Source: Rutstroemia sp. NJR-2017a BVV2 (taxonomy: Eukaryota; Ascomycota; Leotiomycetes; Helotiales; Rutstroemiaceae). Taken from it: a DNA stretch of 64,000 nt. Positions 33,653-44,691 of this stretch are shown one piece after another. Under the pieces are notes generated by a model that was not told where the DNA came from, searched no databases, and saw nothing but the letters and a program-made list of their open reading frames with translations. The position numbers and the translations under genes are program-made. The stretch lies in NCBI GenBank assembly GCA_002946415.1, contig NJPS01000046.1, positions 1,240,001 to 1,304,000 on the forward strand, given 5' to 3'. The first letter of the stretch is position 1; every line of letters begins with the position of its first letter.

Positions 33653-34981
33653 TTATGCAACATAGCTGACAATGGTGTCATAGTAAGCAGTGTACGCAGA
33701 TCCCGAAGGCGGCTCCATAGCGAAGATATAGTTACCCCACCATGGTCCAGCACCCCACCAGAGAGCACCCATCCAGTACTCGTTGTCGGCAGCCAAGGCA
33801 TCCAACATACCCTTAACGGCAGACTCACAATCAGAGTTAACACCACCGGCGTATTCACCCAAGACACCCTTGAAGTTATTTGCCTTGAGCCAGGCGGTGG
33901 CATCTGCGACACGCTCAGCACCAATGGTGCTGCTGACACAGGTGGCAGAGGTTCCGGATCCGTCAGAGTCAAGATATTGGTGGAATTCGTAGATCAATTT
34001 GTCGTTGGGGTCAGTGATGTTGGTCATGTGTGCGGCGTTTCCTGAAGAAGTCCAGGTCCATGCACCAGTGTATGAGGTTCCCTCAACGAAGATGTATTGG
34101 GAAGTAGCGCCGGCTGAACGAATGGCACTGACACAGGCTTGGTCAAGCTCGGCGACGATGGTATCAGTGGGCTCATCGTGGAATTCATTGTTGCAATCGA
34201 AAATGACGAGGTCATTGTCCGCAAACTCGGTGGCGAGGTTCTTCCAGAAGGTACCGAAGTCGCTGGTTGATGTGAAGATGCTACCACCGTATCTGCCGAA
34301 GTTCTGGGCATCAAGAATGGCGTGTGCACCGGCAGAAGTGATGAACTCGACGACAGTCTTGATTGAAGCAAGATAGGTAGCATCAATTGATGCGGTCATC
34401 TTGCCTTGTGCCATACGCTCCATGAGGAATGGGATACGGAAGATGTTCATGCCACCATCCATGAGCGTCTTGATGGCGGCAGTGTCTGGGAAGGTATAAT
34501 CCGTTCCGACGGTACCTGGGATGTTACCTGCCCCGAATTCTGCTCCGGACTCGTTTGCTCCAATCCATTGCAACTTTCCTGAAGAGGCTGCTTTGGAGGC
34601 GGTGGAAGTAGAAGCTGCGACGGCGGATGAGACGGATGATGAGGTCACCGGGCTGGAGGAGCTTGACGAAGATACAACCGCGACCTGGGTGCTGGATGGG
34701 GCGACGGCAGAGCTCTTGACAGTTGAGCTGGATACAGAAACACCTTGAATAGATGAGCTGGCGACAGCACTGCTGGATGGAATAACAACAGCTGAAGAGG
34801 CGACGGAAGTAGCGATAACCGAGGAAGCTGGAATAGTTGTTTGAGCTACAAAAGTAGAAGAAGTAGTTTCTGGCTCGACATCGATTGGGCAGCTATCATC
34901 ATCTTCTTGCTGAACAGCCACCGGGGCTGCGAAGGCTGATGCTGTAAGGCCAGCTGCCAAAATGAAGTTTGTAAAACGCAT
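33653..34981 (-). CDS. Secreted GH5 endo-beta-1,4-glucanase with N-terminal Ser/Thr-rich linker
   Basis: Intronless, 442 residues. It cleaves internal beta-1,4 bonds in cellulose or related glucans outside the cell. Signal peptide is about residues 1-19. Residues 38-135 are almost only Ser, Thr, Ala and Val, a heavily O-glycosylated linker. The GH5 TIM barrel spans about 137-440 with KLQWIGANESGAEFG at the start, acid/base Glu266 in FDCNNEFHDEP, and nucleophile Glu376 in VLGEYAGG, plus GALWWGAGPWWG near the end. This pattern fits the fungal GH5_5 endoglucanases. Such enzymes usually carry a CBM1 cellulose-binding module before the linker; here only QQEDDDSCPID precedes it, so the linker is left without its binding module. 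Confidence 0.93.
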   Translation of the reverse strand: MRFTNFILAAGLTASAFAAPVAVQQEDDDSCPIDVEPETTSSTFVAQTTIPASSVIATSVASSAVVIPSSSAVASSSIQGVSVSSSTVKSSAVAPSSTQVAVVSSSSSSSPVTSSSVSSAVAASTSTASKAASSGKLQWIGANESGAEFGAGNIPGTVGTDYTFPDTAAIKTLMDGGMNIFRIPFLMERMAQGKMTASIDATYLASIKTVVEFITSAGAHAILDAQNFGRYGGSIFTSTSDFGTFWKNLATEFADNDLVIFDCNNEFHDEPTDTIVAELDQACVSAIRSAGATSQYIFVEGTSYTGAWTWTSSGNAAHMTNITDPNDKLIYEFHQYLDSDGSGTSATCVSSTIGAERVADATAWLKANNFKGVLGEYAGGVNSDCESAVKGMLDALAADNEYWMGALWWGAGPWWGNYIFAMEPPSGSAYTAYYDTIVSYVA

Positions 34982-36286
34982 GGCGTTGGGTAAGAAAGAG
35001 AATAAGTTGAAAATGAAGGAATGTATGAATGAATGACTGTAGTTAAAAACTGACTTGGGAGGAAGAAAAAGAGAAGCTCAACTGGGAACGAAGAAGTATT
35101 TATCAAATCTCAGCATTATGAGATCTGATTACACCCCACTTCATCAATTTAGTTATACCCGTTCTATCTCCCCTCTCATTTGGGGTAGAGAAATGGGTCA
35201 GGAATCGTCTGGATATTGGTTGTCCAGGCCTCCTCCCCGGTATAGTGACGATTCCATAACTTAATCGTCACATCCATTTCGAACCAGCGTTTCGCTCGGG
35301 CTTTGGAACGAGAGACACTTTCTTCGAATTTCAAAGATTAATTTACGATCTGATGTTTGTTTAGTGGGACATGGAGAAGTTCCAATCAAGGTGTAAGGGC
35401 AGTAGCTTAGTTGGTAATATTTATGGGGCAGTAATGGACTAATTGGCCATTTGTTTCTATATGAAACCCTCTCGGCAGAATGGTAAATTGGGTCAGGAGT
35501 GGTATCCTTGTCGTTGCTCGTGCGAAGGACGCAATGACCTTAGCCAAGTTGGATGGATGTACCTCATCCTCAATTACTCAATTCCTCAATTCAGACAGAA
35601 GACGATATCTTTCTTGGATACATCTGTTGGCCCCTGAAAACTCCCACGTTTTCCCGCACACTCCGTGGGAGATGCGGAGGGTCGCAAGCTCGGTTCGGCT
35701 AGAGGAAACGGTAAGCATAGCAAAGGCTCTGCGGAACGGATACAAAGGGGCGTCCCTGAAAGCTTGTTTACTTGAGATTAAGGTCCCGTAGTTAAGCTCA
35801 ATTAACGTTAATCAATTTGCTAATACCGCCTGCTCGGTTCTAGAACAAATGACAGCTCTCTTTTCAGGGTGACGTCTACGCGTTTCTCGTCGCCATCTGA
35901 TGAAACCAAAAATCACTCTACTTACTCTTGGCAGCGGATAACTGCATGAAGATGGCGTCTATATCTTGCACGTTTACCCCAGGAACACAGACTTGGCATC
36001 CGGTCAGCCTTGAAGATCGGGATGTTCTGAACAGACCCGACAAAACAAATTCCCTTGTAACGTTAGCCTAAGCTTCCAAGCCTTATATACAATTACTATT
36101 TGATAATAATGAGGCCGAGGGTCATTGACCCTTACTCCCCCCTTTCTCGATCATGATTTAGCCACAACAGGCGAGTGAGCCTAGCCAGAACAAGACTTCG
36201 GAGCATCGAATTCCGTGCTCAAACGGGAACTTAACGTGTCATGCTATCACGGCATTACTCCGCTGCCATCAAGACCGAAGACATGC
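34982..36286. other. Endoglucanase upstream region and BTB-gene 3' flank
   Basis: 1.3 kb with no supported gene. Short plus-strand frames at 35443-35791 overlap each other and show no domain. Confidence 0.4.
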
Positions 36287-37925
36287 TCAAAACCTGAACA
36301 CCGAAGATTTTGCCATTCTCTCCTTCTCCTTGTCAATCTCCCGTATCCAAATCCAACTTTCGGCCGAAAATAACTTCCTCGCCGCCTTGTCCGCACCTAA
36401 AGCTTTCCCTCCAAATACGAGATCTTCTCTCGTTAAGCTTGTAAAATCGAACGACTTTTCTTTCTTCTCCTCACCGACTATCTTATCCCCTACGACAAAA
36501 GCTTTCTTGAGACTGCTTCCATTCGTGGATGATACGGGAACCCAGGTTTGAGAGGACCTTTCGCTTTTCCACAGTCTAACATGGAGGCCAATTCCTGTAT
36601 CCAAACAGTCTTTGATGTAATCTAATGCTGGAAGCAGTTTACTACGCAAACCACAATGGCCATGGTTCTTGTCGATCTGATAACTTGGGCATTGTCGTAA
36701 AGTACTAACAAGCTGTTCGATATCACTGGTATATGCTACCGGCCAGATGAATGCAGGATCTTCTGGAGGAACCACTTGAAATGGAACAAGTGAGAGCAAA
36801 TTCTTCCTTGTTAGAAACTTAATCATCTCGCCAAGTTGGAAGGAATCGCAAGCAGGAGACGAATCGTATCCCAGACTACACTGACGAGTTCGAGAAGTAT
36901 AGAGACTTAGAAAATAGTTCTGAAGGGAAGATATAGTCACAAGAATTCTAGATCGACGGTATGATAGTTCCGCTATTGGCCGTCAGTAGGTTCGATTAAA
37001 ATACTTGAGTCTAAACATAGGATATACCTTCTAAATCCTCGGGCAGATCCCACCATGCTGCACCGACATCGGGATCTACATCCTCATAAACGGTCCAACG
37101 CGATGAACCTCGGAGTATAAGCTCTTTGGTAGCTGTAGCGAATCGCGGTGCTTGGTTCGTATGGTAGAAAATCAGTATCTTCTGCCGTACTACTTCTTCT
37201 AGTGTTTTCTCAAGCGTTGGAGGATAACGAAAGCTAGAGAATTTGCTCGTAATATACCGTGATACTGTGGTCATACAATCATACCTATCGGCCATGATCA
37301 CTAGGATAGATAGATATAGCAGATTGATGGTCTTCGAGGAATGGTTCGTTGCATGTAATATGCTGAGCATATCTTGAAATATTGCCTCACGTCCCAGTGT
37401 CCTGGTTGCCTCATCCTCGTCCACGATTTTAATTCTAGGCAACTCATTCGCAGGTAATGTCGAAGGATCTAACTTTGACTGGGCGAATTCTGCAAGCTTA
37501 GCAGACACAATTTGACCTTCTCCGAATACATCGGATCCCAATAATCGTTCAAAATATTTGGAATGTTGCTTAAGGACATCGAGACGAACACGGTAGAACA
37601 CTCTCGCTGAGGGAAATGGCTCTTTCGAAAGCTTCAACTTTTGTATCGTTTCACTCGGTATGGATTTTGTGCAAGCCCGTGTGTTCTCAAACCTCACATC
37701 AAGGATAATGTCGCCGGTTTTCGAAACTCGTATAACTCTATGTGAAGTGCCCTCCAGATCTAGGGACTCGTCCGGTATCTCTTCGATTTCTGCATTCTCC
37801 TGTTCCTGTTTCTGCACGTCGACCACAGGTTTCTCTACTTTCTGTTTCTCACCCACCTTCCGCTTCGGCCTGCCCACAGGAATAGCATTTGGTTGAGCTT
37901 TTGGGCGATCTCGAATCGGAGGCAT
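36287..37925 (-). CDS. BTB/POZ-like domain protein, fungal
   Basis: Two exons, 37925-37028 and 36972-36287, 527 residues. The 55-nt intron (GTATAT...AATAG, branch CTGAC) joins PEDLEA to ELSYRRSR in phase 1. Residues about 80-270 resemble a fungal BTB/POZ fold: DIILDVRF, then FYRVRLDVLKQHSKYFERLL and INLLYLSILVIMADRYDC, the usual layout where a hydrophobic helix pair tracks tissue-like oligomer contacts. BTB proteins often act as Cul3 adaptors or transcription scaffolds; neither role is shown. The C-terminal ~220 residues contain a conserved-looking SSLQNYFLSLYTSR...CDSFQLGEMIKFL segment of unknown type. The N-terminus is basic and Pro-rich. The open frame continues 5' of the chosen ATG without another ATG, so a short upstream exon is possible. 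Confidence 0.72.
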
Positions 37926-39738
37926 TGGGCCTGTCGTTTGTGTGCGGCGAAACAACTCTGACGACGGAGTTTTTGCTAGGCATCGAAGCTGCTACTTTCG
38001 CAGAGGTTGCTGGCTTCCTAGAACCCAGGATGCGGAGACCTGAATATCGCTGGACAGTTTCTAGGGATTCGCCTTCGATTTCGAGTGGGTTCCGATATGA
38101 GTACTTTTTTCGCCACTGTCAAACTTTTAGAAGAAACAGCTTCAAGGGTAGGGCCAGGCCATTGTATCAAGATCCAATGACAAGATGAGAGTAGCAGAAA
38201 ATTGTGCATTGCTCTGTTACTTCATCAGTCGAGAGAAGAGATATGACACAATGTCGGAATATGGTTCATCCGCCCGGACAACTTGACCTTGTCCGATTAT
38301 TAACCACCCGTGCCACCATCGAAAGTTCAAACGGATCCAAACTTCGAAATATATCCTCGAAGGTTATGCCTTTGGATTACTGTCGTTTGGTGGGCGTTCC
38401 ACTATATCTTGAACAATAACCTGCTTATATAGAAGATCAATTTGTCGGTGATGATGGAATACTGGTAATGAATTTCTGTACTGTACCCTGGTGCCACTCT
38501 TCGGTATTTGACAAATTCCCTCCTGGTTTCGGTCGCTTGACATACTCATAGTAGTGGAAAAACAAGGCGGAGATTGAAAACTGCTGGGCATGTAAGATAT
38601 AGATGGACGTCGGAGCGGGTTCTGTGGGATCAGGTTGGAAGGATCATTTATCTCATCTAGTGATGGACAGAGCCAGTGTGTGACTCAAGGTGAATAGAGT
38701 GAGATTACCAGATCGCTTTCTGCATTGCTTACTTGAGTATGTACAACTACTAAAATAGCAAAGGGCATCTTTTGAAGCTGCTTCGAGGCTGGCGAAGTTT
38801 CCCTTCAGTACAATGTAACATAAGCAGTCAGTCGATCCCACAATCATCAGAGAGCAGAATGCTGCTTCATTCCGCAACGGCATTACTGCAGTGAACACTG
38901 GCATCAAATATTGACGTATAAGTTCCCTTGATTCCCGGCCAGAAGTCTCCGAAATCTCTTGTGCCTGGATGCGAAGCTGAAAGGCCACAGCAATACTGCA
39001 ATTACAGCCTTGACAGCTTCCTCCGAGGAAGTGTCTGTTTCCGCAAGTCATAGCTGCTTGCTTTGGAACATGCTACATTAGGGGTAGTCATACTGTGCAG
39101 CAAACATACTATCATTTCTGACCTAGCAAGGTACGAAAAATGGCACAAAGTTGGAAAGACCAAATAATTCTCGGTGAAACTAATCTATTGTCTTCGCTAA
39201 TCTAAAGCAACACAATAGCGAGGATTGTGAAAGTCCATAACTTTTATAGTATTGTATCTGTTTACTCTCGGTTGATGATGGAGTGAATAACCTCAATTTT
39301 TCTCTTTTGAAAACCTGGCTTCCAGCCTTCCACAACCACTTCCCACACAATTCTCTCTACTGTACTCACATTACATTCGCACCGCAATCCGTAACATAAG
39401 TTGAAGCGAAGCTCTCTTCATCATACTCGCAACTGACATTCTGCCATCTTTCGAGGAAATTTGAGTCTTTACGGCTGCGCGCATTGGTATCAACGACGAA
39501 CGCTTTTGAACCTCTCTTCATCCCATTTTATTTGGTAGATTCACTCCGATATTCTGGCATGAAAGATCTGATTGAGTAGAGAAAGATCAGATCAAGTACA
39601 GAAAGTTGTCAGGACGTCTTGTAACGGACCGAACATCTTTGATAAACTGAAGTCAGAAGCATTTGGTATTTGTCCTCGTCATGGTTACCATCAATTACTA
39701 TTCCGGATGCTAACAGTATGATTTTAGATAAATTGAAA
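37926..39738. other. Intergenic 1.8 kb between the BTB-like gene and the orphan membrane-protein gene
   Basis: Divergent flank of both genes. The only candidate inside is a Cys-rich frame at 38653-39051 (-), listed separately. Otherwise AT-rich with no repeat seen. Confidence 0.4.
38653..39051 (-). CDS. Weak hypothetical, Cys-rich 132-residue frame
   Basis: ATG to stop with no intron. The start MTCGNRHFLGGSCQGCNCS has five Cys in 17 residues, then LRIQAQEISET and a mostly helical body. I do not recognise it. It could be a genuine small orphan protein or a fragment of a larger lost gene. No signal peptide, and no spliced extension found on either side. Confidence 0.25.
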   Translation of the reverse strand: MTCGNRHFLGGSCQGCNCSIAVAFQLRIQAQEISETSGRESRELIRQYLMPVFTAVMPLRNEAAFCSLMIVGSTDCLCYIVLKGNFASLEAASKDALCYFSSCTYSSKQCRKRSGNLTLFTLSHTLALSITR

Positions 39739-40702
39739 ATGGATCACGGATATGTTATCAAGTTCTGGTTCACGACCGTCTTTGCTGCCTTTCTGTTGCG
39801 AGGTAAGCTCTCACAACCTCGAACCTGAAACTGGCGTTTAGTCCGGGCATAACAATGAATATATAGCTTCCCACGTCGTTGCTCAGTCCACCGATAGGAT
39901 CACAATCTCCACTGCAGAAGTCTTGGAACGCTCTCTTCTTACCTCATCGACCTCCGGAAACTCCTTTCCATTCCCGTTCAAGCCATTCGTCACTACTCCC
40001 GGCCATGGCTCTACTCCAAGCAAGGGTATTAATCTCGTGCAAGCTATCTCCACAGTAACGACTATCAACTTCGTCTATGTATCCTACACCACGGAGTCGG
40101 ATGTAGTCACTGCACCAACGAGCACAACCACCTTCGTTGTTTATGTCGCTCAAACAGTTGCAGCGTCTACACTTATAACCACGCAAACCGTTACAACCAC
40201 TCCTACAATCTTTACGACGCCGGTATCAACTGCAATTGGACTCTGCTACGGCGCGGAACAAGACATAGTTAGACCTTGCACGACTGCCGTCATTGCTGCT
40301 GCAAGTTCCTCACAGACGTCAACCTCAGACATGGCAACCTCGGCAATCTCCTCACACACGGCGACCTCAGGAGCATCCAAGAACGGCATCATAGTATTCG
40401 GCACCGTCTTCAAGGTTTTCAACGCTTTCAGCAAGCCACACCCAATGGTTCGTCGGGAGCAAATTGCCAGCAACGAGAATCCTAGATGCTCTAGCTGGGC
40501 GATAATTGCAACTATCATTCTTCCAGTCTCTACGGTCATTGTGGGCTTCATGGTCTTAATTGGTCGTCAAAATTCGCGCAGGGTCAACACTTCCTTTCAC
40601 TACTTTCGCTTCTTCTCGTTTCTTGCGGCGTGCCTCATAAGTTTTGGCCTAGGGTCATTCAGCGCTAGTGTGTTTTACAGCCTTTCTGGTTACTTTTATT
40701 GA
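39739..40702 (+). CDS. Orphan Ser/Thr-rich membrane protein
   Basis: Two exons, 39739-39802 and 39867-40702, 299 residues; the intron (GTAAGC...TATAG, 64 nt) lies within the N-terminal hydrophobic segment and splices in phase 1 to give FLLRASHVVAQSTDR. Residues about 8-22 (IKFWFTTVFAAFLL) form a signal peptide or anchor. A long Thr/Ser/Val-rich region with repeated TTT and STT triplets follows to about residue 180. Two C-terminal membrane spans are visible, WAIIATIILPVSTVIVGFMV and a last one near FFSFLAACLISFGLGSF. The Thr-rich part is likely O-glycosylated on the outside. No family is recognised; a wall-sensor-like or adhesin-like role would be speculation. Confidence 0.68.
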
Positions 40703-41240
40703 TCAGTCGGTGGACGGATTGGTGGCTTCGTGTCTCGTCGGTCGTGTCTCGTCGGTCGTTGGTCCTCGGTCGTCGGTGTTATGGAGTAATATATATGATT
40801 CCTTTAGACCTTTAGAGGAGAAGCAGGTGCTCTTCGGCAGTAGGCTGAATATCCTTGCGTTACTTACAATGCAGTCAAGGTTCTCATGCAACTTTCATTC
40901 CTGGAAATGTTATTTCTCATCTCACAAGATGTTGATCCTCAGTTCTCGTATGGCAATACGCATAAAGTGCAATGGCCATGATTGATCTGTCTTGGATTGC
41001 TAGATTTGATAAAGTCTCAACGAACGAAACGGAAACTAACGCGTAGTACAGCTAGCCAATGTTTAAACCACATATAAATAAACAAGTCCCCAGAAGACTT
41101 TTGTTCCGCAAACTCCGCTCTCCCCTTCTACCCAGTAGCTACCTATCTATCAGCCCACGAAATCAACGCTCATATCCTGATCATCATCTACCACCCATCC
41201 ATCAATCTAGCAACCCAGCAAGAACATCCCTTCCCACCAT
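40703..41240. other. Convergent 3' region (orphan membrane protein / YSH1)
   Basis: 538 bp; includes a small GTCTCGTCGGTCGT-type direct repeat near 40730-40775. No gene seen. Confidence 0.4.
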
Positions 41241-44177
41241 TCAACCCCACAACGGAGCGGTAACCTCTGCAGCTCTTTCCACTACCGCCCGCACTCTCTC
41301 CCCCAGAACCCGATTCGCACACTCGACCTCTAGATCCTCCAGCCATACTCTCGCCATCATTTTATCCACTCTGATCTCCACTCCCGGAACCGGTATCCCT
41401 ATCTTATGAAGCCTTTCTAGCTCGTTCTTCTTATATTCCTCATCAGCATCCGGTGCAGAGGAATTTCGTGGCTCGGCAACAGGAGTCAAGTTATCGGAAC
41501 CAAACTGCGCTTCGAGGAACATGAAAAGACGCTCGAGACGCTCGGTGGGAGAAAGATTGGCGTGGAGGTTGCGCGTTTGAGTATGCGTGTGGGAGTGGGT
41601 GTGCTTGCTGGATGATTCTGGGGTGTGTTAGTTGGTGTGGTTGAGCAAGGGACGCGGTAGAGTTTATTCAACTTACGTTTTACAGCAGCAGGGCTACTTT
41701 CCACGGAGAACAAAACTGCCATAATGGCGTCCGCAATTCCATCATTGAGCATGTTTCCTTCCCATTCCAATTCTACCTCTCCGCTGTTGCGATAACGGAC
41801 GGTAACACAGCCCATGACCAGATACGCAGTAACTGTGTTGGAGATTTCTTCATCCGCTTCTTCGTCTGATGAGCCGTTCATGTGTGTGTCACCGTTTCCA
41901 TTCGCTTTCAAGTCCTTCCCATTTCTACTTTCAGGCAACTCATCGATCTTGCCAAACGTCCCCTCCAGAGCCCATTTGATAAGATCGATACCAGCCGCGC
42001 TTAGTGTCATGCGTTGTCTGCAAGTGATAGTCGTGGTAGTCAAACCAGCATATTCCCTTAGATCTTCAGGTGCCATCAAAGACATCTTGAAATCATTTTG
42101 AACCAGAACACCCGTGATGAGTTGTGCATCATTAGCTGTAGGAGGGGCAGAGGCCAATTTTCCAACCACCCTGGCGATTTTGTCGACTTTGAAAGGAATA
42201 CGAACTTCCTCGCAGTTACGAGGATTAAAGATTTTGACCTTTTCCGTTTTGCTGCTGTTGATAGACAGGAGCTTGGATTTTAAACGCCCCATATTGCTGT
42301 GCTCTCCGTGGACGAGAATCTGGATATGTTAGCATGCGTTAATCAAGGCCAAGAAGAAGGGTGAGAATTACCACTACAGGTGCTGCTACCTCCTCGATGA
42401 ATGCTACGTTCTCCGCGCCATCCACATGGGCTGCAAAGGAGAATTCCTCTACACTACATCGTCTGGGGATCATAACTTTCTCTCCCTCTGGAGCACCTGG
42501 TCCTCTACGGGCGCCGCCCGTAGTACGAGACATGACTGCTTGAATCTGATCTGGGTCTTGCATGATTTGCTTTGCCATGGTCCCTTCCACGCTATAACCA
42601 GTTATAACCACACCGTTCTTGTCGCTTGGTGCCCATCTCTCAAGTAATTCTCGACTCACACCATTTTGTAACATACCAGGACTCGCGAGCATGACGCAGC
42701 CGCCCACGTCGTCGAAACGATCAAGCGTTTTTAAGGACCTGACATATTTGAAATCCCATGGTCCGCCTCCCCCGCCTGCTTCTCCACTGGTTTCTGCTTC
42801 GGCCATACGTTCCCGGAAGAGACGTTTGATGTTGTCGTTCATGGCCCCCACATATGTCTGGTAGACCATCATACATTTTCGTGCCAGATTACTAGCATAA
42901 TAGATAGGAAACTTTCGAAACTCCTGATGCTTTGTCCAGTAGTCATCTAAAATGAGAAGAAGTTCTTGAGCTCTGCCAAGGGCGAAAACGGGCATTAGAA
43001 CACGACCTCCTCGGTTCAAGATACCAGTAATGGACTTCATAAGAGCTTGCTCTCGCTCCAGCCGCGGAACATGTGCTGCAGTTCCGTACGTAGACTCAGT
43101 GATCAACACATCGATCTTGACACCCTTAGGTACCTCTGCTGAAATAAGATGTCGATCATCTTCTCTCGAATAGTCTCCGGTGAAAAATATCTTCAGCCCG
43201 GCAATTTCGATGAGGAACATAGCAGCACCAAGAACATGCCCTGCGGGGTATGGTGTTATCCGTATTGATGATATTGTGTGTGTAGTATGGTAATCGATAG
43301 CTTCGATCATGGGGAACGTGGAAAGATGATCAGCTTCTGTGTAAACAGGATTGATCACTCGTTCCGACGACGCTCCACCAACTCGGATACTGTCTGGAAT
43401 AAGCCATTTGTAGATAGCTTTGGTAGGATGTGTCATAAAGACACGCCCTTTGAAATTGGTCTTCGAGAGCACGTAAGGTAACGAGGCTGCATGATCGAGA
43501 TGGAAACTTGAAGCTGTCAGTCAACTTTCCTCGAGGTAATACTAGTGTAATACGCCAATGAAGAGGGGAAGGGCGCGCTATGTACAGATTTAGGATGCGA
43601 GGATGAAGGTCATATCACAGAATCAAGACAGGCGTCGACTGTTGAGTAATGGTATTGTATTGATTCTCGTATACATGATAATATTGTAGATAGACCAAAG
43701 AGAAAATTGAAATAGAATTCTGCCGATTTAACAGCGAGATCCAGAGCGTACGTGGCGCATCACATATCGAATCGATCTGCCGCAACCCAAATACCACTGA
43801 CTGCTTCCAAGCACTCACAAACCAAGGCGCGCATAGTATATAGATGTAAACATAAGAGATAAGGTTCCGCTTACTGGCTGATCAATAGTACATCGACAGT
43901 ACTTAGGTCGAAGTCATCGTAGAAAGGCAACGCAGCCAGACCTTCGTAACCAGGATGCATACCGGCGTCAAGCTTTAAGATGGGCATCAGTAACAGGATC
44001 GCGAGGAAGAGTCGGATTATTGCTAACCATAACCGTTTTGCCCTTATATTGAAGGATATGACAAGACCTTCCAACTTCGGCGCCACCACCAAGGCAAAGA
44101 AACATCAACTCATCAGCTGGATCTACAGGCTCCTCCACCGCAGGTGCCATGGCAGCAGCCTTTCGCTTCGATGCCAT
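41241..44177 (-). CDS. YSH1: Pre-mRNA 3'-end-processing endonuclease Ysh1/CPSF73
   Basis: Five exons: 44177-44028, 43972-43875, 43506-42372, 42319-41677 and 41617-41241, 800 residues. It is the nuclease of the cleavage and polyadenylation factor that cuts pre-mRNA before poly(A) addition. The metallo-beta-lactamase domain shows [19 protein letters not shown] and the metal motif HFHLDH at about residues 83-88, then GHVLGAAMF and [13 protein letters not shown]. The beta-CASP domain has [40 protein letters not shown] and [11 protein letters not shown]. After this comes [17 protein letters not shown] and the CPSF73-100 C-terminal domain to the end. Intron 2 is 368 nt, much longer than the others (52-60 nt), and splits the codon of the first motif His. 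The fourth intron joins AVKQ to [13 protein letters not shown]. Divergent from TAF4. Confidence 0.95.
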
Positions 44178-44691
44178 TTTTATCGACTCGCGTGTTTATC
44201 TGTTCGTGTTAATTTCGAAGTTATGACTTTTGCGCCTTGATGGCAATAGAGATTCAATGGTATAGCATAATCGAAGTGGTGTTGCGCGAATGCGACAAAT
44301 GATGAAGGAAGATAAACGTAGAATTCCTCAAGTAGATGATGTTACTGGTTAAGGAAAGAAAGAATGAGTGAATGAACGAATAATGGGAAGCGGCTCAAGG
44401 AAGACGCGAAGTTTGGGGTTCATTGTGCAGAAATCGCACTAAGTTAGCACGTGATGTAATTGAACCGGGAGAGCTTTCGCGACTCGAGACAAACGAACAC
44501 AAATTATTGTAGCAAGAGAGCGAAATCGTCATCATTACAGCGAGCGAAATTATTGCGCGAACCTCCAGAGCCTTTCTGAAGATTCTTCAACAGCGCATGG
44601 GTCGGTGTCATTGGAGGTAGCCGGGCTTCGCGCCTGCTTCGTGACGGAAGACAGGAGAATACAGGCAATTATCACCAGTACGATTTGAATC
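44178..44691. promoter_or_regulatory. Divergent promoter YSH1 / TAF4
   Basis: 514 bp between the two ATG codons. Both neighbours are essential RNA polymerase II machinery, so shared control is plausible. No confident motif read. Confidence 0.4.

Noticed and set aside
35403..35414. tRNA-like A-box TAGCTTAGTTGG
   Set aside because: No matching B-box (GGTTCGANTCC) within 100 bp and no cloverleaf pairing.
41059..41409. 116-codon plus-strand frame
   Set aside because: Antisense to the last exon of YSH1, Ser/Pro/Thr-rich shadow.
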